From: Owenia fusiformis
Lineage: Eukaryota; Annelida; Polychaeta; Sabellida; Oweniidae
Direction of reading: 5' to 3'
NCBI GenBank assembly: GCA_903813345.2
Contig: CAIIXF020000005.1
Span: 32,369,375-32,429,374, forward strand
DNA length: 60,000 nt
Part shown: one piece after another, positions 1 to 11,000 of the stretch
Numbering within the stretch: position 1 is the stretch's first letter
Layout: each line of letters starts with the position of its first letter
Translations under genes and position numbers: made by a program
The notes under the pieces: generated by a model
Told to the model about the DNA's origin: nothing
Database searches by the model: none
The model's input: the letters and a program-made list of their open reading frames with translations, nothing else

Positions 1-2
1 CT

Positions 3-2006
3 TGGATTTCTCTCGGGATCATTATTTCAGCTAAATATAAAAACAAACTTTTCATAAAATATAAAAAGAATCCTACTTTAGAAAACAATGCAATATATAA
101 ACGATATAAAAATAAGCTTAACCATGTCATTAGAAATGCAGAAAAATCATATTACAGAAATAAATTTGAGACAAATAAAGGCAATATAAAGAAATCTTGG
201 AATGTAATTAACGCTATCTTAAACAGAAATCCAAATCAATCTAATATTAACGATACATTTGATCTTGAAAATACACAAATCTCAGATGGTCTCGACATAG
301 CTAAGAATTTCAATAATTTTTTTAGTTCAATTGGTCATAAACTTGCAAAAAAGATAAACAATAATCTAGATCCAATGGTAAATTTAAAGAAAACTAATTC
401 AAATAATAACTCAATATTTCTAACACCTATTACTGAAACTGATGTCATGGCCCAATTAAAATCTTTAAAAGACTCTGCTGCATCTATAGATGATATAGAA
501 CCCAGAGTAGTGAAAACACTGAACGAATCTTTGTCAACTCCTCTTACTCAGATATTCAATTTATCAATAACTACTGGTACATTTCCTGATGCATTAAAAA
601 TAGCTAGAGTAATTCCAATCTATAAGAAAGGCCTTAAAGATAAATTCAACAACTATAGACCAATTTCAATTCTCAGTGTATTTTCTAAAGTGCTTGAAAA
701 AATTGTTCATGTAAAAGTGACAACATTTTTAGAAAAATATGAAATTTTATATTTACAACAATATGGTTTCAGGAAGAAGCACTCAACTTATATGGCACTT
801 CTAAATTTCATTGAAAATATTCGTAAGTCATTAGATATCGGGGAAACTAGCATTGGGATATACATTGATTTGACTAAGGCTTTTGATACAGTGGATCACA
901 AAATATTATTACAAAAACTTGAATTTTATGGTATTCGTGGAACAGCTCTTTCCTGGTTCAAAAGTTATCTCGAAAATCGAATTATGGTCACAGAAATTGT
1001 TAAGAAAGATGTCTTGATTGATCAATTTACAACTACAGATATTAAATATAGATCCGGTAAAAATAAAGTTGAATATGGTGTCCCTCAAGGTTCAGTCATA
1101 GGTCCCCTCTTGTTTATAATATTTATAAATGACATACATTTAATATCAAATAAACTAAACTTTGTCTTATATGCTGATGATACTAATATCCTACTTACCA
1201 ATAAAAATTTTGAAACTCTAGTCTCAGATATGAATGCTGAACTAAAAAATGTTTCTAACTGGATGAAATCTAATAAATTAACTCTTAATGTTGAAAAAAC
1301 AAAATATATGATATTTAATAAAAAGAAGGATCCTAATAAAAACAATATTGTTCTTAAAATTAATGAACAACCTATAGACGAAGTTAAAGAAATCAATTTT
1401 CTAGGTGTCATTATTGACTCAAAGCTGAATTGGTCATCTCACATAAATGCTATCTGTACAAAAATTTCTAACTTGATAGGCCTTCTCTACAAGACTAGAC
1501 ATAGACTGACTTTAAATACAATGACCACTATCTATTATTCCATGATATATTCCTACTTAAGCTATTGTAACCTTTTATGGGGAAATGCCATAAAAACTCT
1601 TATTCAAAAATTGTATGTTCTGCAAAAGAAATTCTTGAGAGTTATCACTTATTCTGATCGTCTGGCTCCTTCAGGACCTCTCTTTTCAAAACTGAAAATA
1701 TTGAATATATTTGACATCAATAAACTACAAACCGCTAGCTTTGTTCAGAAAACTGTTTCAGAATCACCAGAATTTCCTTTTCAAAAGTTCAAACATTTAT
1801 TTGTTCCAGGAACCGCAATTCATAATCATGACACGAGAATTAATAAGAATTTAACTGTAAAAAAATTCAGAACAGAAATTGGAAGAAAATCAATTGAAAC
1901 AAGTGGCCCATTACTTTACAATACTCTTTCACTTGATCTCAAGAAGTCTAAACATATCAAATCATTTGAACGAAAGTTAAAGTTTGATTTGCTAAGTCAT
2001 TATTAG
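3..2006 (+). CDS. Non-LTR retrotransposon ORF2, reverse transcriptase (5' truncated by window edge)
   Basis: The frame is open from base 3, well upstream of the first ATG at 375, so this is the inner part of a longer polyprotein. The first ~120 codons resemble the Lys-rich linker that follows the apurinic-type endonuclease in LINEs. The reverse transcriptase follows: a catalytic Asp in DLTKAFDTVDH, then GVPQGSVIGPLLFIIFINDI, the YADD box in FVLYADDTNI, and the thumb-side motif FLGVIIDSKLNWSSHI. The frame ends at a TAG in SHY-stop with no internal stop, so the copy may be young. The endonuclease and any ORF1 would lie left of the window. Motif style suggests the CR1/Jockey/Daphne assemblage, but I cannot fix the clade. 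It is probably intronic or upstream of the PLC gene, in the same orientation. Confidence 0.93.
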   Translation, partial: WISLGIIISAKYKNKLFIKYKKNPTLENNAIYKRYKNKLNHVIRNAEKSYYRNKFETNKGNIKKSWNVINAILNRNPNQSNINDTFDLENTQISDGLDIAKNFNNFFSSIGHKLAKKINNNLDPMVNLKKTNSNNNSIFLTPITETDVMAQLKSLKDSAASIDDIEPRVVKTLNESLSTPLTQIFNLSITTGTFPDALKIARVIPIYKKGLKDKFNNYRPISILSVFSKVLEKIVHVKVTTFLEKYEILYLQQYGFRKKHSTYMALLNFIENIRKSLDIGETSIGIYIDLTKAFDTVDHKILLQKLEFYGIRGTALSWFKSYLENRIMVTEIVKKDVLIDQFTTTDIKYRSGKNKVEYGVPQGSVIGPLLFIIFINDIHLISNKLNFVLYADDTNILLTNKNFETLVSDMNAELKNVSNWMKSNKLTLNVEKTKYMIFNKKKDPNKNNIVLKINEQPIDEVKEINFLGVIIDSKLNWSSHINAICTKISNLIGLLYKTRHRLTLNTMTTIYYSMIYSYLSYCNLLWGNAIKTLIQKLYVLQKKFLRVITYSDRLAPSGPLFSKLKILNIFDINKLQTASFVQKTVSESPEFPFQKFKHLFVPGTAIHNHDTRINKNLTVKKFRTEIGRKSIETSGPLLYNTLSLDLKKSKHIKSFERKLKFDLLSHY

Positions 2007-2144
2007 ATCTTCTTTGAAAAATGCTTTCTTCTCATTACTTGTATTTTATTGTGATGCATCTTATGCTTTGTCATTTTTTTGTTTCCATATAACCTGACTG
2101 TTAATTTAATAAATGCTATATTGTATGTTAAACATGGAACTTAT

Positions 2145-2160
2145 ACACCCCTCGGGGTGT
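2145..2160 (+). promoter_or_regulatory. LINE 3'UTR hairpin, candidate RT recognition element
   Basis: A self-complementary ACACCCCTCGGGGTGT lies about 50 bp before the repeat tail. It is conserved in the second copy at 31979-31994, with the central dinucleotides as expected for the opposite strand. 3' stem-loops of this kind guide the reverse transcriptase in LINEs with stringent 3' recognition; that role here is inferred. Confidence 0.55.
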
Positions 2161-2278
2161 CTTTTCATGTCAATGTAAAACACTGTATTTGAAACATTTG
2201 AAATAAAGTGAATTGAATTGAATTGAAAAAAAATATATAATATGCATTCATTCCAATAGTTTGATTTCATTTTTAAAA

Positions 2279-2461
2279 CAGTAAAACCTGTATATCATAA
2301 TACCACCTTTTCTGAACATTTCCTACTTTGAATTCTTTTTCTTAGTGCTAATTTTGGTATTTCACGTTGACTGATATATTAAGAAATCTTGAAACCTTGA
2401 ACACCCGCTAATCTGAACACTTGAAGCTGGTCCTAGTGGTGTTCGGATTAGACAGGTTTTT
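2279..2461. mobile_element. Pogo/Tigger-type MITE (degenerate)
   Basis: Starts CAGTAAAACCTGTATA and ends with GTGTTCGGATTAGACAGG. The interior holds the family's recurrent 'ctaatctgaacac' motif. The outermost right bases and the TA duplication are eroded. Confidence 0.6.
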
Positions 2462-2560
2462 TGAATTAGGCTATATGCCTCAGGTATATATTATATTGAT
2501 ATGTTAATGTACTTCAGATGGTATGTGTCACTGATGTATATGCAATCTGATATTTTTGTA

Positions 2561-2754
2561 TGATATGGTGCCATTCTCTTTATATGGTACCATTCTCTTT
2601 ATATGGTATCAGTCTCTTTATATGGTACAATTCTCTTTATATGGTACCATTCTCTTGATATGGTACCATTCTCTTGATATGATACCATTCTTTTGATATG
2701 GTACCATTCTCTTGTTATATGGTACCAATCTCTTGTTATGGTATCATTCTCTTG
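2561..2754. repeat. Minisatellite, ~20-bp unit
   Basis: About nine imperfect tandem copies of a unit like TATATGGTACCATTCTCTT; many units contain a GGTACC site. Confidence 0.9.
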
Positions 2755-3007
2755 TTAATTCAAGTATAAGTACCATACAGTTTCATTGCAAATTGTATAA
2801 AACAACTACTACAGTCAACTCTCAAAACTGACTTCCAAAGATATTTAAAGGATTATGATGCTCCCTAAAGTAGGATTGCCTATTTGAATTTGTTCTTATT
2901 TCTATACCATTCACTAATGAAACTACTGTGTTTTACATAAGTATGTGTCGTCATGCTTTGTTAGTATTGCATTTAAATGTCTAACAGTATTAGATTTTTT
3001 AAAGAAA

Positions 3008-3370
3008 CTTCCAAGTTCATGGTAGTGCATTGTCAAGTTCATAGTAGTGCATTTTGTCAAGTTCATGGTAGTGCATAGTCAAGTTCATGGTAGTGCATTG
3101 TCAAGTTCATGGTAGTGCATTGTCAAGTTCATGGTAGTGCATTGTCAAGTTCATGGCAGTGCATTGTTAAGTTCATGGTAGTGCATTGTCAAGTTCATGG
3201 CAGTGCATTGTCAAGTTCACGGTAGTGCATTGTCAAGTTCATGGTAGTGCATTGTCAAGTTTATGGTAGTGCATTGTCAAGTTCATGGCAGTGCATTGTC
3301 AAGTTCATGGTAGTGCATTATCAAGTTCATGGTAGTGCATTGTCAAGTTCATGGTAGTGCATTGTCAAGA
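3008..3370. repeat. Minisatellite, 22-bp unit
   Basis: About 16 copies of CAAGTTCATGGTAGTGCATTGT with few substitutions. Confidence 0.95.
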
Positions 3371-4606
3371 GGGCTTGATTAATTAAAACTAAAGCCTATT
3401 GGTTAGATAGATGCTTTGTTATTGAGATTAATCAGAACATCTATGTATTTGCTTCACATGTTAATCTAAAGGAATCGCCCCCTTGTCTGTCTCTCTGTCA
3501 ATCTAAATGTATCTACAAGTAGCAATAAAGCACTTAGTAAACATCAATATGCAGAAATATAATTTAATGAAATATATATGAAGTGGATAATTGTTTTATG
3601 TATTGTTCATTTGTGATGTTAAATGTCAACAGATACAAATCACAATCAAAACCACTTAAAGTATAACAACTATAAAGAATGGTGATCACTAAAGTGGGCC
3701 ATTTTTGATGTTACATGTATTTTCTTTTCTGGTATATTTGTCGCATTGGATCCTTTTATTGCTATCACTGATTTTTATTCATATTAATCGTCCTTTGATT
3801 GTGCTTTAATGCTTTCAATATCTGGATTAACTTATTCGTTTTTGATTTTCATAGATATACAATGTATTTGTTGTTTTATGAAGCACCCATGGCAGATCCA
3901 TTGATACAGAGATTGATAATGAAATGGTATTCAAATATAAAAACATAAAAGCATCCCTTTTAAGAGAAATCTATCTGGGTTTTTTTTAATAAGAAATGAC
4001 AATTTGAGTTTGGATGTTAGAAATATAGGCACTGTATAAATATTGTATACTTCAGAATTAATGAAATGATATTGGTGCAGTCTTATGACTCTGGAAAATA
4101 GCTGGAACATGTCTTTATTTGAGTAGCTTCCATATACATGAAATTATTTTTTTAGTTTCATGTATAGAGCTTCAAAATGGATATTTTGAATTTTTATCAC
4201 ATATTGCTTGCTTTTGGCTTAATCAGTACGTTTATTTTCATTAAATGTTCCTTTCATCAAAATCATAGAGAGTATCTACTACCAATCAGCTCTAAGCATT
4301 TCTGATCATAAACAGTTTCAGTCAACAGTTTTCTACATCTAGTGATGATGTTAGTGATAGTGCTCAGAACGGTGAAAAATTGCATGATTTAAAAATAATA
4401 GTGGCCAACTGTGGTTCACGCGCTCTCCCTGAACCTCCCTTGCTACAGGCCTGTTGTATGGACCTCCGACATATCCCCTGACTGAGGAGCTAGCATGTGC
4501 ATATATGTATATTGAGATTGGTGAATTGGACAAATAATGGGTCACAATTAGACTCAATACAAGACTCCATGATATACTGACCACTAGATATGTTTGTATG
4601 TTTCAG
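3371..4606. other. Non-coding stretch upstream of first visible PLCE1 exon
   Basis: AT-rich sequence without a recognisable exon. A degenerate copy of the 'aggcctgtagc' MITE family is visible around 4365-4475. The polypyrimidine tract and AG of the first visible PLC exon end at 4606. Confidence 0.5.
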
Positions 4607-5011
4607 TTGCAACAACTCGTAGTAAGTGGTGAAATACCATGTACCAAAGAGGAGTCTGCTCATTTGGCTGCTATACAACTCCATGTAGACGAAGCCTGGC
4701 CTGAGGATGATAACATCCTGGACAAAGATGGCGGCTACACATCAGGGGAAGATAATCCCCAGGATAAAGATCAACATAGTGAACAATTACAAAATTTAAA
4801 TCGTAAAAAGGAGCTAATTAGAACTCAAAGGGCAAAAAAGATTGCTAGCTCTCGTAGGAAGGGCAAATCTTTATCAAAACATTTAGGATGTCTTTCTGAT
4901 CATGCTGATGAGGAATTTAGGACTTACCGCTCAAATGTTGAGCATAAAGATCTAAGTCGCTGTTTGCCGCCAGATTACAGGGAATCTCGGAAGGTGAAAG
5001 ATCTGATTAAG
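4607..5011 (+). CDS. PLCE1: PLCE1 exon 1 (visible): FERM F2 start, talin-like
   Basis: The acceptor is TTTCAG at 4606 and the donor AAG|GTAAGT after 5011; both ends are phase 0. It begins [20 protein letters not shown], which aligns with the start of the F2 lobe of talin-type FERM domains ('ILNG.hPv....A.e.aafQ'). A charged linker rich in Asp, Glu and Lys follows (~residues 30-90). The exon ends in [17 protein letters not shown], like the 'LP.eY' segment of the same lobe. Assignment to the PLC gene rests on strand, order and the continuation of the F2 lobe in exon 2. The next recognised exon starts in another phase, so a short exon is probably missing in 5012-11472. Confidence 0.7.
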
Positions 5012-8000
5012 GTAAGTGAAATGCTGCAAGGTTTTGAAGCTGTACTTTATTATACTCCATCTTCAACCGGCATCAATTTGAAATATTCCAAAGATGGGCT
5101 TATCAGTTGTTTCTATTAGCTTTAATATAATAAAATTGTGGTATGCTTTAAATGTAAATGTAAACAAATGTATAATGAAAAACAACAATACATAACTTGT
5201 TATTTTGTAACTTAACTCAAATGAATATTTTTGATATTTTTTAATATATGTAATAAATGACCAAAACTAATGAAAAAGCATGGAACGAGACTATCAACCA
5301 TCATTGCTGAAATGCAAGATCACGGTTTATAAGGCGCTGTGTATTACAACTGCTTAGAGTAAATGCCAGGTAATGCCTGAGAGGTTCTGATCAATAAATA
5401 TGATAGATTACAGGATTCGACTATTTAGATTTGCAAGTCATATAGCTGCTTAATTGATGGATAGACGGCCAAGTAAATCTCCCCTACACATCATTACTAA
5501 TCATTACACATCATTTTCTTTTTCAGCTGAAGTTGAAATTTGGACTTTTTAGTTTAAAATTGTCATTGCATGTCAATAAAAATTGCAGGTTAAATAGCCC
5601 AAAGCATCATAATTTTATTACAGTAATGGTATTAAAGTCACCCCCTCTCTATTATCAAATGTAGTAATACTGACACCAGAGAAAGCATTTTTTTCCAAAA
5701 TGTTGCGCCATGGTTACATATTTATCCCCAGAGACTTTTGAGATTGGAGAGCATTTGTACTGAAACATACTGAAAATGTACTGACTTTTTTACATGGTAT
5801 TATAGGGAGGATCAGAGTGGCACAAATGTCAATAGTAACATGATGTATAAGATTGTTATAGATTTTATGTTATCCTCACAGATCACTCATGTTTACAGTA
5901 TTTAAATGGCTCAGTGATTTGTCATACCTTTCAAATTTTTTCTAGGACTTTCAACAACCCAATAAACATGGATTGAATACTTTCAAACAATAATAATGTT
6001 TATAAAACATAAAACTAAAAATCTGTGGTATTTCAGCGAGGCTGTATGCCCGACCATTTCCATTCTCAAACTAATGGAGAATGCATACAAAAAATAATAA
6101 AAAGTTCTTGGTTGTGATTGGTTGAGTGGGACAATTTGTCAGCTTGTCATTTAGGGAAAACATCAAAACATGTTAGTCATGCTAAAGGTTAAATCTGGTG
6201 TTGTTTTATAGTAGTACCTGTAGGTGCTTTTGAAGAGAGATATATGAATCGAATGATGTCTGCTATACAATAGTTACACAGGGTATCATAGAAACTAGAC
6301 ATGAAAAGTCAACGTGTATAGTACATGAGAAATACAGTTACAATTGAATGATTGGTGACTGGCTGAAAATGAATTCAATTTATAACTGTACAAAAACATT
6401 AGGATCATGAATAAAAAAAGGAAAGGACGTTAAATAAAATGACCAATTTTCGACATCTGTGGAGACAATTAATACTACATAGAGGAATCAGTATCCAAAG
6501 AAGTGATCAGTACCACATTGATGAATCAGTACCACATGACGAGATAGTACCACATAGGAATCAGTAAAATATGAAGGCATCAGTACCAAATATAAGAATT
6601 AGTGCCACATAGAGGAAAGAGTACCACATAAACAGATCAGTACCACATAAAGGAATCACTGCCATACATGAAAGAATCAATACTATATTTAGGGATCCTT
6701 GGAAATGCTTATGGTCCTGGAAGGAATTAGTACCATGATATTCAGTACCAAAAGATTCAGTGCTACTAGAAGAAATCAAAAAGTCCTCTATGGAGGCATT
6801 TGTGCCACAGAGAAATAGAAATGTCCTACCAATTAATGCCCTGGAGTTAGTAATAAGTGCAATAAGTATATATCAGTGCCTCTAAAGGTCAGGTCACCAA
6901 CTGCAGATCATTTCAAAAATATTGGGAGTCTTTCATTAAAATATATTATTTATGTGGACTCAGTATTTGAGGAGGATTAAACATTCTTTTTGTATCAGGG
7001 CATTTATTGCAATACTTTATATTGAGTTTAAAACATTCAAAAGATGAACTCAGGATATGGGATGCAGGACTGTTCTCAGTGCTATGCAATTTCATGATTG
7101 ATATATCACCTGAAAACCAACTAATTTTTTACAGATTTCATGGAGAATTAAGTCTTAGACATTAACTAAAATATATGCAGTTTCATGAATGATGGATAGA
7201 TCTTGTTCCATTTAACTATGACTAACTTTGGTTTATATGATCACTTGTGGAAGGAAACACATGAGAACTGTTCCAAGATTTTCAGAATATTAGGCTCTGA
7301 ACAAAATGGATAAGTAAGTGCTAGTGTTCAGTTAAGTAAGTGATATTGAGCAACCAAATCAGTGATATTGTACAGCTGAGTAATATTGTGCAGATACAGT
7401 GATATTGTACAGCTAAGTAAATGATATTGTGCAGCTTAATGATATTTCCCATCTAGATAAGCAAAATTGAGCAGCCACATCAATGATATTATGCAGCTTG
7501 ATAATATTATACATCTTAATATGTTATACTATGCAGCTAAGTAATATTGTGCAGCTTAGTAAGTGATATTGTGCAGCCAGTACAGCAATGATTAAGAATG
7601 GGAGACTCTACCATTGCAGGATCATCTGACATTATTCAACAATTTATTGTTTTTAATGGCAATATAAATGAGGTGAGTGTATTTCCAAATACATCTTTTA
7701 TTTAGGGCCTTGGAATTAGGTTTATTGTTTTCCATTCAAAAAATCGCAAAGGACGATTCTCGGTTTGGAGAACGAAGTTCATCAATCTAAATGAGCATTA
7801 TCCCTGCTTCGGACAAATTTGATTTTTTTACATAATATAGATTTGAATGTCTTCTTTTGAAAAGTCATAATTTAATTTGGGTATATTTCTAGATTTTTCG
7901 CAAAAAAATATTAGCGCAGTACACTGATGAACTTCTTTCCCCAAATCGAGACTTGTATTTTATTGAATCGGTCTAATTGAGCGTTATCCCTGCTTCAGAC

Positions 8001-11000
8001 CAATTTGTTATTTTTACATCTTGTAGATTTAAATGTCCCCTTTTGAATATTCATAGTTTAATTTGGGTAATATTTCTATATTTTTCATGAAAAAAGTATT
8101 AGCCCAGGAGACTCTTCTCCAAACCGAGAATCGTCCTTTTAGGATTTAGTATTTTGATATTTTACAGTGTTTTCCTTTATATTTTTTGTTTACTGATCAA
8201 CTAGCTCTGAGTAACATGCAAAATCTCAAGGGAATAGTCATATTTCATGAATTAGTTTATGTTTGTTTTTAATTTTCTGACAAAGCCACACATTATGCTG
8301 ATAGGAAACAATGAACTTATGTCCATTTCTACATTTGTGTTTCATTTAAACGCAAGATTAATTCATTTCTCATTTATAGGTGGCAGTATAGAAGTAGCCA
8401 GTGTTATCAAAAAGACTAAACATCATCATGTGGATATTTATACCATGATCACTATGATATTAAACACTGGCGAATCCAGGCATGCCCCCCCCCCCTCTTT
8501 GGTAGGCCCAGAAAAAAAATTGTGTCCAAAAAAATGTTTGGGCCACAATTAGTGGGCATTTTTGGTCATTACTTGGCCTTTTTCTAAATAATCATAAAAA
8601 TGGGCCTTGAATTTTCAAATTGTGGCCCAAATATTTTTTTCAGTTTTGACATGTGGGCCCCCTTCTTGGTTTCTGGATCGGATTTTGTCTTAATGTCCAT
8701 GCATGCTCCCATATAATGATATTGGCCATAAGAAAAGGGTGAATATCTAAGGGCTTTACAGAGACTGTACAAAGCCATGGGTCACACCCATATTCAATCA
8801 TTAAATTCATGTTTGAATAAAAACTGTGAGTGGATTTATGATAAGAATGTTTGATTTTTTTGATAATATAGTAAAACCTGTATGCTGGAACACCTCCCTT
8901 AAAGGAGGACCTCTCTATATGGAACAATTTTTAGAAGAACTAGGTCCCATTGATTTACATGTAAATGAAGCCTCTCTGAAGGGAACACCTGTCTACAAGG
9001 AACAAGTTTGGTCAGTGTTGAGGGTGTTCCTTATACACAGGTTTATACTGTAATTATATGTTGATACTAAACTATGTAAAACGGGTCAAGTCAATAATTT
9101 GTTCTGCACTTAAAGAAGCACATGTTGATTTTTAAATGTATTTTAGACCTAGGGATTTTAGAGTCTATATTATTGATGTCTTGATTTAAAGTGATAAAAT
9201 TTCCTTTGATGATGGGTCAGAATGATATACAATTGAAAGCAAAATTACAATTCTATTTTATTTGGCAAAAACATCATGTACACTCCCCTCCATAATAAGT
9301 TTGGCAACCTTAGCTCCCCCATTGAACTACGTGTTAAACCCTCTTCATCTTTGAATTTTTATTTACTTAACCTGTGATAAAAATACTTATACTATTGATG
9401 GAAAGGTAATTTGACTTTATTTCCAACACCTCCAAATTTTTCAAATTTTTTCCCTCAATTACAATAGTTCGAAAATTGATGATGAATCTTTGAAAATCGT
9501 GGAGGGGAGTGTAAATATAATCCCTTGCCAAGGAAATGAAAGGCAGTAATTTAAATATACATTTGTAAACTAAGATTTTAGACATGTTTATTTCTATGTT
9601 GAGCAACTCTTATTAAAAGTGACCCACTGAATGACATTCAACATGTCCTGTGTAAACCCTTAACACTATAACTTAAAAGGATTGTTTGATAGCAAATATG
9701 TACTATTGAAATATACTTCAGGTATTACCAGGACGTCTCATATGAGAACATGTGGAGGTGCATTATAATACAGCTTTATTTTATACCATGTTTTAATTGT
9801 TTTCAGTTACTTATTCTTTTGATTATTTCCAGATGATATTCATTGTTTTATATATATGATTCTTTTTATCTCAATGTCAAGATACTCCGCTTTGTATTTA
9901 TATTTAACTACAACACATTTAACTCTATGACGTTTTTGATTTCCAAAAGAGGATTTCAAGCGAATAGTCCCTGCTCTAATGTTTGAATTTGCACTCGTGT
10001 ATTTTCTCTCAGAATTGTACAGATGTACAGTGCACATTTAGACATTCTAAGTTAATAATAATAATAACTGGATTAATAATTTAAAGTACAGAATTCAAAA
10101 TATATACACCCAAAAGGAAGAGAATCTAAATGCACAATCATCGTGAACAACAATGAAATAAAAGGTCAAAACCATCGGACCAATGAAAATCTTAAAACAA
10201 AAGCAGATTCTGTTTTATTATACACTCAATTTAAAATAGAAGGATATTTTATACATTTGCTTTTTCTGTGATATCAGTTCAGTCACGTTCACATGATAAT
10301 CAAAGTGTGACTTAAGATTGGAGAATGTGTTATATCAAGATCTGTATTTTATGATACCTCTACTCAACTTGACATTGTGACAATTGATACATTGACGAAG
10401 GTCATCATCAGACAATTCTTCATAAACTGTACTACAGTACTAGTAGATTGTATGATTGGATATATGTTCTTCTAGAAATAGGTGTTGGATGGGCAAGGAA
10501 TAGATTTTCTCATGAAAATGCTGCAGAGAATGGATACATTTTGGAATTTCAAATTCTGAGGGAATTGGACAAATGTGACATATTTACAACCCTGGAAACC
10601 ACGTACAATCATACATGATACTGATTCATATTTCAACTACATAGCAAAGTCAGGGACCATTAAGCAAGTTTTAAGTATAAAAACTAAAACTACCCTTCAC
10701 AAATTAAAATTGATGGCCCAGTAAACAAGCTCCTTTTGTTAAAATACTATTTGAGGATGATCAGCTGTTAGAGTATTTGACCCATAGTAAAATATACACT
10801 GCACCTGACAGTAGGATACCCATAACTACTTCTACACTACAGCATCCTCTTACTAAGAGCAGTCATTCATAGTCTTGAAGTTTAACCAATCACAGAGCTC
10901 CTGAAAGGCATACAAAAATGTTCTCTTGTTTAAACAAACATGCAAAATCCTGGCCGAGAGATGAATGACTCTGATTGGTCAAGGCTTATGAGGAATGTTG

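Larger units (their letters stand above)
1..2228 (+). mobile_element. LINE 3' portion with hairpin and GAATT-repeat tail
   Basis: The element runs from the window edge through the ORF (stop at 2006) and a ~200-bp 3'UTR. The UTR contains a perfect hairpin at 2145-2160 (ACACCCC / GGGGTGT) and ends in a short GAATT-type repeat followed by A-rich sequence. The same 3' end is present as a truncated copy on the minus strand at 31911-32186. Confidence 0.88.
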
